45,470 nucleotides of DNA from Flavobacterium piscinae (GCF_004122145.1 NZ_SBKQ01000020.1:1-45470), one strand, 5' to 3'; counted from the stretch's first letter, positions 25,535-34,362 are shown. Notes: generated by a model from the sequence alone, not told the origin. Made by a program: numbers and translations.

Positions 25535-28005
25535 TATCCTTTTCTAATTGCTTTTTTTAACTTTTGTAAGAAGGTCTTAGGTCGCTCATCTTCACCATAA
25601 GCATTGGTATAGTTACCATAAATATAACTGTATCCATACCCATATCCATACCCATATCCATACCCTGTTCCGTATTTAGCTCTATTTTCAAAACCATTGA
25701 ATACGATACTTACATTTTTTAATTCTTCCCGTTGAACCCTATTATTCAACAAATTAATCATTTCTTTTTTAGTGTAGTTTTGGCGAATAATATAAAGAGT
25801 TGCATCTGCATAAGGAGCTAACTCTATTGCATCTGCTACCAATCCTACGGGAGGAGTGTCTAAGATAATATAATCATATCGTTTTTTTAATTCAATCATA
25901 AGTTCATCCATTGATTCACCAATTAATAATTCAGATGGATTAGGTGGAACAGGACCGGAAGTGATAACATCCAAATAAGGAATATGTGTTGTTTGAATTA
26001 CTTCATCCAAGGTCTTCTGACCGATTAAATGATTAACTACCCCAACATCATTTTTAATATTAAAATCATCAAATATTTTTGGCTTTCTCAAATCTAATCC
26101 AACAATGATTGTTTTTTTCTCACTCAATGCAAAAACAGTAGCAATATTAATGGAACAAAATGTTTTACCTTCTCCACTTATCGAGGAAGTTAGCATTAAG
26201 GTTTTAGAGCCTTCAACTTTTTGTTTTTTGTACATAAATTGTAATGAAGACCGAATAGCTCTGAACGATTCAGAAAGTGATGATTTTTGTTTTTCAAAAA
26301 CAGTTAAATTAGATTTAGTTTGTTTTATACCAATAATTCCTATAATAGGTATAGTGGTTAATTTACTGATATCTTCTGCATTTAAAATTGTGTTTTCTAA
26401 AAAGAAAATAATAAATACGGCTATCAATGGAATAAACAATCCGAGAAAGAATGCTAATACATAATTTACTTTTGTGTTTGGTCCGATTTGACCACCACCG
26501 ATATCTTTTGCCGGGTCAATAAAGTGTACATCAGCTAAATTAGCCGCTTTAACAATATTTGCTTCGTTACGTTTACTTAAAAAGCTTGTAAAAATTGTAT
26601 TGTTCAAGTCGTACTTTCTGGATATCTTTAAAATCTCCTGTTCGTCTGCTGGTAATTGACTTATTTCAGCCTCTGCTTGACTTAATTTTGAATTAACTAC
26701 AGATAAATCATATTCTAAAGATGCTTTAGCAGATTTGATATTTTCTAACAAAACACTTTTTAAGGCCTCCATCTGAACATCAAAATCTTTGAACATTTTT
26801 TTGTTTTTAACCAAATAAGGTTTTTGAGCTCTCTCAGTAGACAAATCAATAATCTTAGAAATATTCATAGCAATATTGGGATCATCAACACCGGCCACAG
26901 AGGGTGCAGGAAGCTTCGAAAAATCGACGCTATTGACTAAATAATTCCTAAGAGAATTATAGTAAGCAATTTTTCTGTTTATACCGTCTTTTTCAACTTC
27001 ATAAGTCAAAATTTTTGCTGATATTTGACCTCCTCCTGAATTGATTTGATAGTAGTTCTTATTCTTGGTAAAGTTCTTTAATTCGTTTTCATTGTCTTTT
27101 AATTTATCTTCCATTGCCAATAAAGTACTATCAATGAAAGCAATAGTATTGGTAGCGAATTGATTTTTACGGTCTAATTGTGCTTTAATGATTGTTTTCA
27201 CTGTCTCATTCAAATAAACCACTAATCGATTTTTATTTGTTCCTTCAAGCGATAATTTAATGATTGATTGTGCGTTTTTATCAATGGTTGTTTTGATTCC
27301 TCTATAGCGAGTTACAACATCATCGAATTTATTGAATTTAATAAAATACTCTTGACCAACATAATTACCTAAAAACTCATCTTTTAAAAGTCGGATGTTT
27401 AAAAAAGGTAAATTAATGTCTTGATTGAAATTATATCGTTTGGTGAATGTTCCGCTATTAATTCCTTTTTTTGATGAGGAATTTGTATTATATGTAAAAA
27501 CCTCAGCTTGTTCTTCATCAAAAAACACACGTAATTCAAAGGTGTTTTCAGAGATAAAATTTATTCCAATCAAGGTTCTTAACAATTGAGGCTTAGTTTT
27601 ATCGATTTTTACTTTAAAAGGTACTGCTCCATAAACATCCTTCATATAGTACTTCCCTTTTTTTAAATAATCAAGATAAAAATCTAACTTATCAACTACC
27701 ACTTCATTGTGAGACCTTGATTTAATGGCAGAAGCTAAACCTTGCACTTGGTCTGAAGTTCCTCCCCAATTAAAAACCAAACTCGTATTGGAAGTGAAAA
27801 AAGGGTTGCTTTCTTCTTTAACTGCTATTGTGGTATCAAGTTCATAGATTTTCTCTTTTCGAATATTAACGTTATAAGCAATCAGAAAAGCAACAATCCA
27901 ACTAATGAAAAACCATTTCCAATAACCGGCCAATTTTATGATAAAGCCTTTTAAATCAAACTTTATTTGGTTTTCAAAAAGTGTAAAATCTTTAGATTCG
28001 AGCAT
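25534..28005 (-). CDS. wzc: Wzc-like chain-length regulator and tyrosine autokinase
   Basis: 823 aa inner-membrane co-polymerase. First membrane segment about residues 30-46, a long periplasmic coiled-coil-rich Wzz domain (about 50-500), second membrane segment about 510-535, then a cytoplasmic BY-kinase domain: [11 protein letters not shown]alker A (about 604-613), [12 protein letters not shown]alker A', and [11 protein letters not shown]alker B (about 718-727). The C-terminal tail (about 778-808) is a tyrosine cluster made mainly of Gly-Tyr dipeptides, the expected autophosphorylation site. It controls chain length and export with the Wza-like protein encoded immediately upstream (9-bp gap). 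Confidence 0.92.
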   Translation of the reverse strand: MLESKDFTLFENQIKFDLKGFIIKLAGYWKWFFISWIVAFLIAYNVNIRKEKIYELDTTIAVKEESNPFFTSNTSLVFNWGGTSDQVQGLASAIKSRSHNEVVVDKLDFYLDYLKKGKYYMKDVYGAVPFKVKIDKTKPQLLRTLIGINFISENTFELRVFFDEEQAEVFTYNTNSSSKKGINSGTFTKRYNFNQDINLPFLNIRLLKDEFLGNYVGQEYFIKFNKFDDVVTRYRGIKTTIDKNAQSIIKLSLEGTNKNRLVVYLNETVKTIIKAQLDRKNQFATNTIAFIDSTLLAMEDKLKDNENELKNFTKNKNYYQINSGGGQISAKILTYEVEKDGINRKIAYYNSLRNYLVNSVDFSKLPAPSVAGVDDPNIAMNISKIIDLSTERAQKPYLVKNKKMFKDFDVQMEALKSVLLENIKSAKASLEYDLSVVNSKLSQAEAEISQLPADEQEILKISRKYDLNNTIFTSFLSKRNEANIVKAANLADVHFIDPAKDIGGGQIGPNTKVNYVLAFFLGLFIPLIAVFIIFFLENTILNAEDISKLTTIPIIGIIGIKQTKSNLTVFEKQKSSLSESFRAIRSSLQFMYKKQKVEGSKTLMLTSSISGEGKTFCSINIATVFALSEKKTIIVGLDLRKPKIFDDFNIKNDVGVVNHLIGQKTLDEVIQTTHIPYLDVITSGPVPPNPSELLIGESMDELMIELKKRYDYIILDTPPVGLVADAIELAPYADATLYIIRQNYTKKEMINLLNNRVQREELKNVSIVFNGFENRAKYGTGYGYGYGYGYGYSYIYGNYTNAYGEDERPKTFLQKLKKAIRKG
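25622..25672 (-). repeat. Hexanucleotide repeats coding the GY-rich tyrosine tail
   Basis: On the plus strand the units CCATAC and CCATAT alternate around seven times, coding (Gly-Tyr)n on the minus strand. Six-base in-frame repeats can expand or contract without frameshift, changing the number of tyrosines available for phosphorylation in the Wzc-like kinase. Confidence 0.75.
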
Positions 28006-28014
28006 TTCTTTAAA

Positions 28015-28803
28015 TTATAAGCGTGATAATAAAATAATAGAGGTAACTAGTGACAAGGCTGTTATAATTGTTGTCATTGTTTGAATACCGGTAGTTCCGG
28101 TTCCCCAAGACTTTTGTTTTAATGGATTGATTAAAATAAAATCATTTGGTTGTAAATAGTAATAGGGTGATTCTATTGCTTTCCTATCTAAAAGATTTAC
28201 GGTATGCATTTCAACGCCATGAGGGTATTGACGAACAATAATAACTTCCTTTCGATCACCCGTAATTAAAATATCACCGGAGTTTGAAATAGCATCCATA
28301 ATTGTTGCCCTTTCATTATAAATTATATTAGTGCCTGGACTTTTAATTTCTCCATTAATTGTATAACGGATACCGGCTAATTTTACAGTGATAAATAATT
28401 CTGCTTCTTCATTAAAATACTCTTCCAGTAAACGCTTTTCAATATTCAGTCTAATTTCCTCTGTTGTTTTTCCTAAAACTGCCACTTCGCCTAAAATGGG
28501 TATACGAATATTTCCGTGATCATCCACATTAAAGCCTTCAAAATATATAATTTGTTCATTTACGATATTTCTATTTCCATCTGAAACTTGAAACATCTCG
28601 GTTAAAGTTGCGTCTATTGTTTTTATATTAATAACCAATATATCATTACTTTGAATTCGATAAGGCTTTTTGACAAGTTGACTCATTACTAAAGTATCCT
28701 TCTGTTCATGGTTACTTTGTAAATACTTTAAATCTTTCGTTGGCACACACGATGATGTTACTAAAACAATAAACATCACTATTACCATCAGGGTTTTATT
28801 CAT
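28015..28803 (-). CDS. Wza-like outer-membrane polysaccharide export lipoprotein
   Basis: 262 aa from the ATG at 28801-28803; an in-frame ATG at 28839 would add 12 residues before the signal peptide. The chosen start gives MNKTLMVIVMFIVLVTSSC, a lipoprotein signal with lipobox SSC. Two domains follow: a polysaccharide export (Poly_export) region with YRIQSNDILVINIKTID, and a SLBB-type region with YTINGEIKSPGTNIIYNER. A hydrophobic C-terminal segment (last about 25 residues) is usual in Bacteroidota homologues. It forms the outer-membrane export channel partner of the Wzc-like protein. First gene of the polysaccharide operon, 64 bp after recR. Confidence 0.87.
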   Translation of the reverse strand: MNKTLMVIVMFIVLVTSSCVPTKDLKYLQSNHEQKDTLVMSQLVKKPYRIQSNDILVINIKTIDATLTEMFQVSDGNRNIVNEQIIYFEGFNVDDHGNIRIPILGEVAVLGKTTEEIRLNIEKRLLEEYFNEEAELFITVKLAGIRYTINGEIKSPGTNIIYNERATIMDAISNSGDILITGDRKEVIIVRQYPHGVEMHTVNLLDRKAIESPYYYLQPNDFILINPLKQKSWGTGTTGIQTMTTIITALSLVTSIILLSRL

Positions 28804-28867
28804 TTTGAAATTTTTAGCCAACAAATATAGTTTTTCCATCAGAATATAAAAACAAGTTTACTGATAA

Positions 28868-29488
28868 TTAATTGCTTTTCATCGTGTTTTCAAACGGAAT
28901 TCTATTTAAAATACTTCTTCCTAAGGTTATTTCATCAGCATACTCCAATTCATCACCCACCGAAATCCCTCTTGCAATAGTGGAAGTTTTAATTTCATAC
29001 TGTTGAATTTGTCTGAAAATATAAAAATTGGTCGTGTCTCCTTCCATGGTAGAACTTAACGCAAAGATAACTTCAGCCACCATTCCAGCACTAACTTTTT
29101 CAACCAATGTAGCGATGTTTAATTGACTTGGGCCTACGCCATCAATGGGAGAAATCTTTCCGCCAAGCACATGATAAACGCCTTTGAACTGTCCCGTATT
29201 TTCAATGGCCATAACATCACGAATATCTTCTACCACACAAATCATTTGATGATTTCTTTTTTCATTTGAGCAAATTTCGCAAAGTTCTACATCAGAAATA
29301 TTATGACAACTTTTGCAATACTTTACTTCATGACGCATGGTTTGCAACGATTCGGTCAAAAACTGAGTCTGCTCTTTGGGTTGCTTCAACAAATGTAAAA
29401 CCAAACGAAGTGCTGTACGCTTACCAATTCCCGGTAATTGTGCCATTTCGTTTACTGCTTTTTCCAATAATTTTGAAGAAAATTCCAT
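28868..29488 (-). CDS. recR: Recombination mediator protein RecR
   Basis: 206 aa, the usual RecR length. ATG at 29486-29488 gives the canonical [20 protein letters not shown] start; an upstream GTG two codons earlier is less likely. Helix-hairpin-helix [12 protein letters not shown] (about residues 18-29), zinc motif C-x2-C...C-x2-C in [16 protein letters not shown] (about 57-72), then a Toprim domain with [12 protein letters not shown]. With RecO and RecF it loads RecA at gaps. No terminator is visible between it and the Wza-like gene, so read-through into the polysaccharide operon is plausible. Confidence 0.95.
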   Translation of the reverse strand: MEFSSKLLEKAVNEMAQLPGIGKRTALRLVLHLLKQPKEQTQFLTESLQTMRHEVKYCKSCHNISDVELCEICSNEKRNHQMICVVEDIRDVMAIENTGQFKGVYHVLGGKISPIDGVGPSQLNIATLVEKVSAGMVAEVIFALSSTMEGDTTNFYIFRQIQQYEIKTSTIARGISVGDELEYADEITLGRSILNRIPFENTMKSN

Positions 29489-29493
29489 TGCCA

Positions 29494-29501
29494 CAAAAAT
29501 A
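29494..29501 (-). promoter_or_regulatory. Possible -7 box just upstream of recR
   Basis: The reverse strand reads TATTTTTG, matching TAnnTTTG, only 5 bp before the ATG at 29488. If real, the recR transcript would be nearly leaderless. No TTG -33 box is seen at the expected distance. It could be a chance match in AT-rich sequence. Confidence 0.25.
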
Positions 29502-29650
29502 CATTTTTCAATCGTAATGCTTTAACATTTTTTTTGAAAGTTTTCAAATAACGCTGGGATACAATAAAAATTTTAGTGAAGTCACGAATTAAAATAATTC
29601 TTTAAAAATAGAATTGTTAAAAACACCTTTAACTCTGCTAAATAAATAAA

Positions 29651-29675
29651 AAAATCCCGCTAAACGGGATTTTTA
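29651..29675 (-). terminator. Intrinsic terminator downstream of typA
   Basis: AAAAATCCCG (29651-29660) and CGGGATTTTT (29666-29675) form a perfect 10-bp stem with a 5-base loop. A and T runs on both sides make it function in either direction. It lies 6 bp after the typA stop codon on the minus strand and separates typA from the recR-polysaccharide transcript. Confidence 0.9.
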
Positions 29676-29680
29676 AAAAA

Positions 29681-31477
29681 TTAAATTTTATATCTTTTTC
29701 TGTCGTTTTCATTCAAGTAAATCTTACGCAGACGTAACGATTTTGGTGTTACTTCTACATATTCATCTTTTTGAATGTATTCTAACGCTTCTTCCAAAGA
29801 GAATTTTATAGCCGGAATAATTTTTGTTTTATCATCAGCTCCGGCAGAACGGAAGTTAGTCAACTGTTTCGTTTTGGTAATATTAATCGTCATGTCGTCG
29901 CCTCTTGAATTTTCACCTACAACCTGACCTTCATAAATATCTTCGTTCGGATCCACAAAGAATTTACCTCTGTCTTGTAATTTATTAATAGAATAAGGAA
30001 TGGCTTTTCCGTTTTCCATCGAAATCAAAGAACCATTGATTCGACCTGCAATTTCACCTTTATAGGGTTCATACCCGATGAATCGGTGAGCCATAATCGC
30101 TTCTCCGGCAGTGGCGGTTAATAATTGGTTTCTCAAACCAATGATTCCGCGTGATGGAATATTAAATTTAATAATCATTCGCTCGCCTTTTCCTTCCATA
30201 CTCAACATTTCTCCTTTTCTTACGGAAACAAACTCTACTGCTTTTCCGGATACATGTTCCGGTAAATCAATCGTCAATTCCTCAATTGGCTCACATTTTA
30301 CGCCATCAATTTCTTTGATGATAACTTGTGGTTGACCAATTTGCAACTCATATCCTTCTCTACGCATAGTTTCAATCAATACTGACAAGTGCAATACGCC
30401 ACGACCAAACACCATGAATTTATCAGCTGAATCTGTATCCGATACTCGAAGGGCTAAGTTTTTCTCTAATTCTTTTGCTAAACGATCTTTTACGTGTCTT
30501 GAGGTTACAAATTTTCCTTCTTTCCCAAAAAACGGTGAATCGTTAATGGTAAATAACATACTCATCGTTGGCTCATCAATAGCAATGGTTTGCAAGGCTT
30601 CCGGATTTTCAAAATCAGCCACAGTATCACCAATTTCAAAACCTTCAATTCCTACGATCGCACAGATGTCGCCCGCAATTACTTCGGTTACTTTTTTACG
30701 TCCAAGACCTTCAAAGGTATGCAATTCTTTTATTCTGGATTTGATGATTTTTCCCTCTCTTTTGACCAAAGAAATAGGCATTCCTTCTTTTAAAACACCT
30801 CTTTCTAAACGACCAATCGCAATTCGACCTGTGAAGGAAGAAAAGTCTAAAGAAGTAATTAACATTTGAGGAGTTCCTTCAGAAATTTTAGGGGCTGGAA
30901 CATGTTGCACCACCATATCTAACAAAGGTTCGATATTGGTTGTTATATTTTTCCAGTCCTCAGACATCCAATTGTTTTTAGCAGAACCATAAACCGTTGG
31001 GAAATCCAATTGCCATTCTTCCGCACCTAATTCGAACATCAAGTCGAATACCTTTTCATGCACTTCTTCCGGTGTACAGTTTTCTTTATCTACTTTATTA
31101 ATCACCACACAAGGTTTCAACCCTAAGTCGATGGCTTTTTGCAATACAAAACGCGTTTGTGGCATTGGTCCTTCAAAAGCATCTACTAACAGGCAAACAC
31201 CGTCTGCCATATTTAAAACACGTTCCACTTCACCACCAAAATCGGCGTGACCGGGAGTATCAATTATATTGATTTTTGTACCTTTATATACTACAGAAAC
31301 ATTTTTGGAAGTGATAGTGATTCCACGTTCACGTTCCAAGTCATTGTTGTCTAGGATTAAATCACCTGTATTTTCGTTTTCACGAAAAAGCTGACAGTGA
31401 TACATAATTTTGTCAACCAAAGTGGTTTTACCGTGGTCGACGTGGGCAATAATTGCAATGTTTCTAATTGATTCCAT
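29681..31477 (-). CDS. typA: Ribosome-associated GTPase TypA/BipA
   Basis: 598 aa translational GTPase. G1 AHVDHGKTTL (residues 11-20), G2 ERGITITS, G3 DTPGHADFGG (about 73-82), G4 NKVDKE (about 127-132), then the EF-G-like beta-barrel, domain V (EPIEELTIDLPEH) and the BipA-specific C-terminal domain (YKGEIAGRINGSLISMENGK, then LRKIYLN). It assists 50S assembly and translation under stress or cold. Own promoter (31497-31504) and own terminator, so monocistronic. Confidence 0.95.
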   Translation of the reverse strand: MESIRNIAIIAHVDHGKTTLVDKIMYHCQLFRENENTGDLILDNNDLERERGITITSKNVSVVYKGTKINIIDTPGHADFGGEVERVLNMADGVCLLVDAFEGPMPQTRFVLQKAIDLGLKPCVVINKVDKENCTPEEVHEKVFDLMFELGAEEWQLDFPTVYGSAKNNWMSEDWKNITTNIEPLLDMVVQHVPAPKISEGTPQMLITSLDFSSFTGRIAIGRLERGVLKEGMPISLVKREGKIIKSRIKELHTFEGLGRKKVTEVIAGDICAIVGIEGFEIGDTVADFENPEALQTIAIDEPTMSMLFTINDSPFFGKEGKFVTSRHVKDRLAKELEKNLALRVSDTDSADKFMVFGRGVLHLSVLIETMRREGYELQIGQPQVIIKEIDGVKCEPIEELTIDLPEHVSGKAVEFVSVRKGEMLSMEGKGERMIIKFNIPSRGIIGLRNQLLTATAGEAIMAHRFIGYEPYKGEIAGRINGSLISMENGKAIPYSINKLQDRGKFFVDPNEDIYEGQVVGENSRGDDMTINITKTKQLTNFRSAGADDKTKIIPAIKFSLEEALEYIQKDEYVEVTPKSLRLRKIYLNENDRKRYKI

Positions 31478-31496
31478 CTGTTATTTTTTCAGGGTG

Positions 31497-31504
31497 CAAA
31501 GGTA
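31497..31504 (-). promoter_or_regulatory. -7 promoter box for typA
   Basis: The reverse strand reads TACCTTTG followed by CACC, an exact match to the Bacteroidota TAnnTTTG consensus, 19 bp before the typA ATG. The -33 region is T-rich without a clear TTG. Confidence 0.6.
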
Positions 31505-31570
31505 CACTTTATTTCTACATAAAAAACTTTTGGTTAAAACATTGAGAGATTTAACGTTGGGGTAATAAAC

Positions 31571-31591
31571 GGTTGTCTGTTATCGGTTTTC
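31571..31591 (-). repeat. GAMAACM heptamers, three units, inverted orientation
   Basis: On the minus strand the sequence reads GAAAACC GATAACA GACAACC, three heptamers of the family found in arrays 1-4, one with a single change. It lies in the spacer between the divergent typA and dnaX genes. It shows the repeat also occurs in the opposite orientation and outside the polysaccharide locus. Confidence 0.7.
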
Positions 31592-31704
31592 TGATTCCAT
31601 TGAAAATGGTCAACTTAATTCAAAAATCAACAAACAAAATTCTCTAATCGTTAATCATTTGACAAATTGTACAATTGACACATCAACTAAATTCCCTCCT
31701 CCCC

Positions 31705-31734
31705 TTGCCAATCGATAATTAAATTTTATATTTG
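31705..31734 (+). promoter_or_regulatory. Promoter for dnaX
   Basis: TTG at 31705-31707, 19 bp, then TATATTTG at 31727-31734. Both boxes match the Bacteroidota sigma-ABfr-type consensus exactly with ideal spacing. The dnaX ATG at 31752 follows 17 bp downstream, predicting a very short leader. Confidence 0.7.
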
Positions 31735-31751
31735 TCATCCAAACTTTTTTG

Positions 31752-32837
31752 ATGGAACAATTTGTAGTATCAGCCCGAAAATACAGACCCCAAACGTTTA
31801 TTGACGTAGTGGGACAGCAGGCTATTACCAATACTTTACTTAATGCCATCGAAAACAATCATTTAGCTCAGGCTTTGCTTTTTACCGGACCTCGTGGAGT
31901 GGGAAAAACGACTTGTGCTAGAATTTTGGCTCGCAAAATTAACCAACCGGGTTATGATGATCCAAATGAGGATTTTGCGTTTAATGTGTTTGAATTGGAT
32001 GCGGCTTCCAACAATTCGGTGGATGATATTCGGAATTTGATTGACCAAGTTCGCATACCGCCACAAACCGGACAATATAAGGTATATATTATTGATGAGG
32101 TGCACATGTTGTCCTCGGCGGCTTTCAATGCGTTTTTGAAAACTTTGGAAGAACCTCCAAAACACGCCATATTTATTTTGGCCACGACCGAAAAGCATAA
32201 AATCATTCCAACCATCTTGTCGCGTTGTCAGATTTTTGATTTTAAACGAATTACCGTAAAAGATGCCAAAGAACATTTGGCGTATGTAGCCGAAAATCAA
32301 GGTATTCAGTTTGAAGATGATGCGTTGCACATTATTGCTCAAAAAGCGGATGGTGCAATGCGGGATGCGTTATCGATTTTTGACCGAGTAGTTTCGTATT
32401 GCGGAAATAATTTGACTCGTCAAGCAGTTACGGAGAATTTGAATGTGTTGGATTATGAATCCTATATAAATGTCACCGACTTACTGCTGGAAAATAAATT
32501 GCCGGAGTTGTTGATGGCGTTTAATGATATTTTGGCTCGTGGTTTTGATGCTCATCATTTTATTCAAGGATTGGCTTCGCACTTTAGGGATTTATTGGTT
32601 TGTAAAAATCCTTCGACATTAGTGTTATTGGAAGCCGGCGAACAAGCTCAGAAGTTGTTTGGAGAACAAGCAAAAAAATGCAGTCAGGAGTTTTTGTTGA
32701 AAGCAATTGAACTGGCAAACGATACGGATTTGAAGTTCAAAGTGAGTCAGAACCAACGTTTGCTCATCGAACTTTGTTTAATGCAAATAGGCTCTATCAC
32801 TTTTGATGGAGAAAAAAAAAAGTTGACGGCTATATAA
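31752..32837 (+). CDS. dnaX: DNA polymerase III gamma/tau subunit, zero-frame (short) product
   Basis: Clamp-loader ATPase. The short product is 361 aa from the ATG at 31752; a TTG one codon upstream is not needed. AAA+ domain with Walker A GPRGVGKTT (about residues 45-53), Walker B IIDEVHMLS, sensor 1 ILATTEKHK, SRC arginine-finger motif LSRCQIFDF, then clamp-loader domains II-III to about residue 355. The stretch between Walker A and ELDAASNNSVDDIRNL lacks the four-cysteine zinc module found in most bacterial DnaX: only about 25 residues, no Cys cluster. It ends with EKKKLTAI and TAA just after an A10 run. The tau-specific part continues in the -1 frame to 33475. Confidence 0.9.
   Translation: MEQFVVSARKYRPQTFIDVVGQQAITNTLLNAIENNHLAQALLFTGPRGVGKTTCARILARKINQPGYDDPNEDFAFNVFELDAASNNSVDDIRNLIDQVRIPPQTGQYKVYIIDEVHMLSSAAFNAFLKTLEEPPKHAIFILATTEKHKIIPTILSRCQIFDFKRITVKDAKEHLAYVAENQGIQFEDDALHIIAQKADGAMRDALSIFDRVVSYCGNNLTRQAVTENLNVLDYESYINVTDLLLENKLPELLMAFNDILARGFDAHHFIQGLASHFRDLLVCKNPSTLVLLEAGEQAQKLFGEQAKKCSQEFLLKAIELANDTDLKFKVSQNQRLLIELCLMQIGSITFDGEKKKLTAI
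32811..32822 (+). promoter_or_regulatory. Frameshift/slippage site in dnaX: A10 followed by G
   Basis: A run of ten A (32812-32821) followed by G gives the slippery heptamer A AAA AAG in the zero frame (codons GAA AAA AAA AAG). The zero frame stops at 32835-32837. The -1 frame is open from before the run right through to 33475. The same heptamer drives -1 frameshifting in E. coli dnaX, and A-runs cause transcriptional slippage in Thermus dnaX. Here the shift would extend, not shorten, the protein. No strong hairpin lies directly downstream (a 5-bp stem at 32875-32893 is distant), which favours slippage by RNA polymerase. Confidence 0.75.
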
Positions 32838-33475
32838 TTCCACCCTTTCATTTTCTGGGAAAATTAGGTTCTATAGAAGTGGCAACTGCTTCTGTGGAAG
32901 TGGTTCCGAATGTGCCGAAAGAAATTGTAAAAGTGGAAACTCCAACTTCTAACCAACAAGTTCAAGAAGAAACTACAAAACCTAAAATTGATATTCCGAC
33001 TACATCTACCGGCGAACTAAAGGTTTCTGCTTTTTCGTTAGCGAGTATAAAACAGAAAAAAGAACTGGCGGAAGCTCAAAAATTAGCTACCAAAGAGACC
33101 ATTCAATATCCCACCGAGCCATTTACAGAAACCGACATGTTGCTGCAATGGAATAAATTTGCTGTGAAATTGGAGGAAAAAGGGCAAATGATTATGCACT
33201 CGTTAATGCTGATTAACGACCCAAAACTAGACGGAACTAAAATCACCCACGAGTTACCCAATGAAGGAACACGTTTGGAATTTGAACGAACAAAGAACGA
33301 AGTCTTGGGTTATTTACGAGGCATGCTTCATAACCACGACATTGAAATTGAGTTGGTAGTGAATGAAAAAATGGAGAACAAACGGGCTTTTACGCCACAA
33401 GATAAATTTAATCGGTTGAATGAGATTAATCCAAATTTGGAGTTGTTGCGGAAGACGTTTGATTTGGATGTTTAA
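32822..33475 (+). CDS. dnaX: dnaX 3' part, tau-specific C-terminal region (-1 frame)
   Basis: Continuous reading frame from the A-run onward: VDGYIIPPFHFLG, then a Pro/Thr/Glu/Val-rich linker (about 32876-33020), then a folded C-terminal domain with LLQWNKFAVKLEEKGQMIMH and ending FNRLNEINPNLELLRKTFDL. That ending is characteristic of the Bacteroidota DnaX C-terminus. With a -1 shift the full product is about 574 aa (31752-33475). A separate start such as GTG 32879 is unlikely: no promoter, no ribosome-binding context, and the linker is already in progress. The 3' end overlaps the convergent ppx gene by 4 bp. Confidence 0.8.
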   Translation, partial: VDGYIIPPFHFLGKLGSIEVATASVEVVPNVPKEIVKVETPTSNQQVQEETTKPKIDIPTTSTGELKVSAFSLASIKQKKELAEAQKLATKETIQYPTEPFTETDMLLQWNKFAVKLEEKGQMIMHSLMLINDPKLDGTKITHELPNEGTRLEFERTKNEVLGYLRGMLHNHDIEIELVVNEKMENKRAFTPQDKFNRLNEINPNLELLRKTFDLDV

Positions 33476-34362
33476 ATCCTCCCATAATACATCGCCTTTA
33501 CAATTCCGTCTGAAAGTCCGATTTTAGGTACGTATAGATGGCGGGCTCCACTCCACTTCATGGCATTCAAATAGATTTTGGTGGCAGGAATAATTACGTC
33601 GGCACGATCGGGGTTTAAACCTAATTCAGAAATACGTTCGTCATAGGTCATTTTGTTCAACATGGCGTATTGAGCATTCAAACCTAAATATGTTAATGGT
33701 TTATCTTGCTGTTTTCCGGTCATTTTGAAAAGTTTGTTGATGTTTCCTCCGGAACCAATCATCGTGATATCTTCAAAAGGAGTGGTGTTTAATTTTATCC
33801 ATTTTTCGATTTCCACCCAAACTACTTCATTCACCATATTATTCAACATCCGAACGGTACCGTTTTTGAAGGATTTGGAAGCAATGATTTTTCCATTGGA
33901 AAACAATGAAAATTCGGTACTTCCACCACCGACATCTACATATAAATAGGTTTTATCAGTAGCAATGTATTCTTTCAAATCGGAAGAAGCAATAATGGCG
34001 GCTTCTTTTTTCCCATCAATAATATCAATATGAATGTCGGCTTCGCGTTGAATAATTTCAACAATATCTCTATTGTTGTCAGCTTCACGCATGGCTGAAG
34101 TTGCACAGGCTTTGTAGTGTTCTACTTTATGCACTTTCATTAACAATTTGTAGGCTTTCATGGCATCAATCATCCGTTCGATGTTTTCATCCGATATTTC
34201 ACCGACGGTAAACACATCTTGCCCTAAACGAATTGGCACACGCACCAAGGAACTTTTGTTAAACTGTGCATCTTTTCCTTCTTGTTCCACGATATTAGAC
34301 ACCAACAACCGCATGGCATTGGAACCAATATCGATGGCAGCGTATCTTTTAATTGTAATCAT
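33472..34362 (-). CDS. ppx: Ppx/GppA family exopolyphosphatase
   Basis: 296 aa with an ASKHA-type fold. AAIDIGSNAMRLLV (residues about 8-21) is the phosphate-binding loop 1, then ATSAMREADN (about 88-97), VDVGGGSTEFSLF (about 143-155) and GSGGNINKL (about 205-213). It lacks the C-terminal HD-like domains of long Ppx, as is common for Bacteroidota. It hydrolyses polyphosphate or pppGpp. It follows ppk1 by 21 bp in the same orientation, so synthesis and breakdown are encoded together. Its stop codon overlaps the convergent dnaX stop by four bases. Confidence 0.9.
   Translation of the reverse strand: MITIKRYAAIDIGSNAMRLLVSNIVEQEGKDAQFNKSSLVRVPIRLGQDVFTVGEISDENIERMIDAMKAYKLLMKVHKVEHYKACATSAMREADNNRDIVEIIQREADIHIDIIDGKKEAAIIASSDLKEYIATDKTYLYVDVGGGSTEFSLFSNGKIIASKSFKNGTVRMLNNMVNEVVWVEIEKWIKLNTTPFEDITMIGSGGNINKLFKMTGKQQDKPLTYLGLNAQYAMLNKMTYDERISELGLNPDRADVIIPATKIYLNAMKWSGARHLYVPKIGLSDGIVKAMYYGRI

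Noticed and set aside
32879..33475. Separate gene starting with GTG after dnaX
   Set aside because: The same frame is open back to the A10 run and its product is the DnaX C-terminus, so it is the -1 frame part of dnaX rather than a gene of its own.
31752..33475. dnaX as a broken pseudogene
   Set aside because: dnaX is essential, both halves are intact, and the junction is precisely a slippery run known from other dnaX genes.
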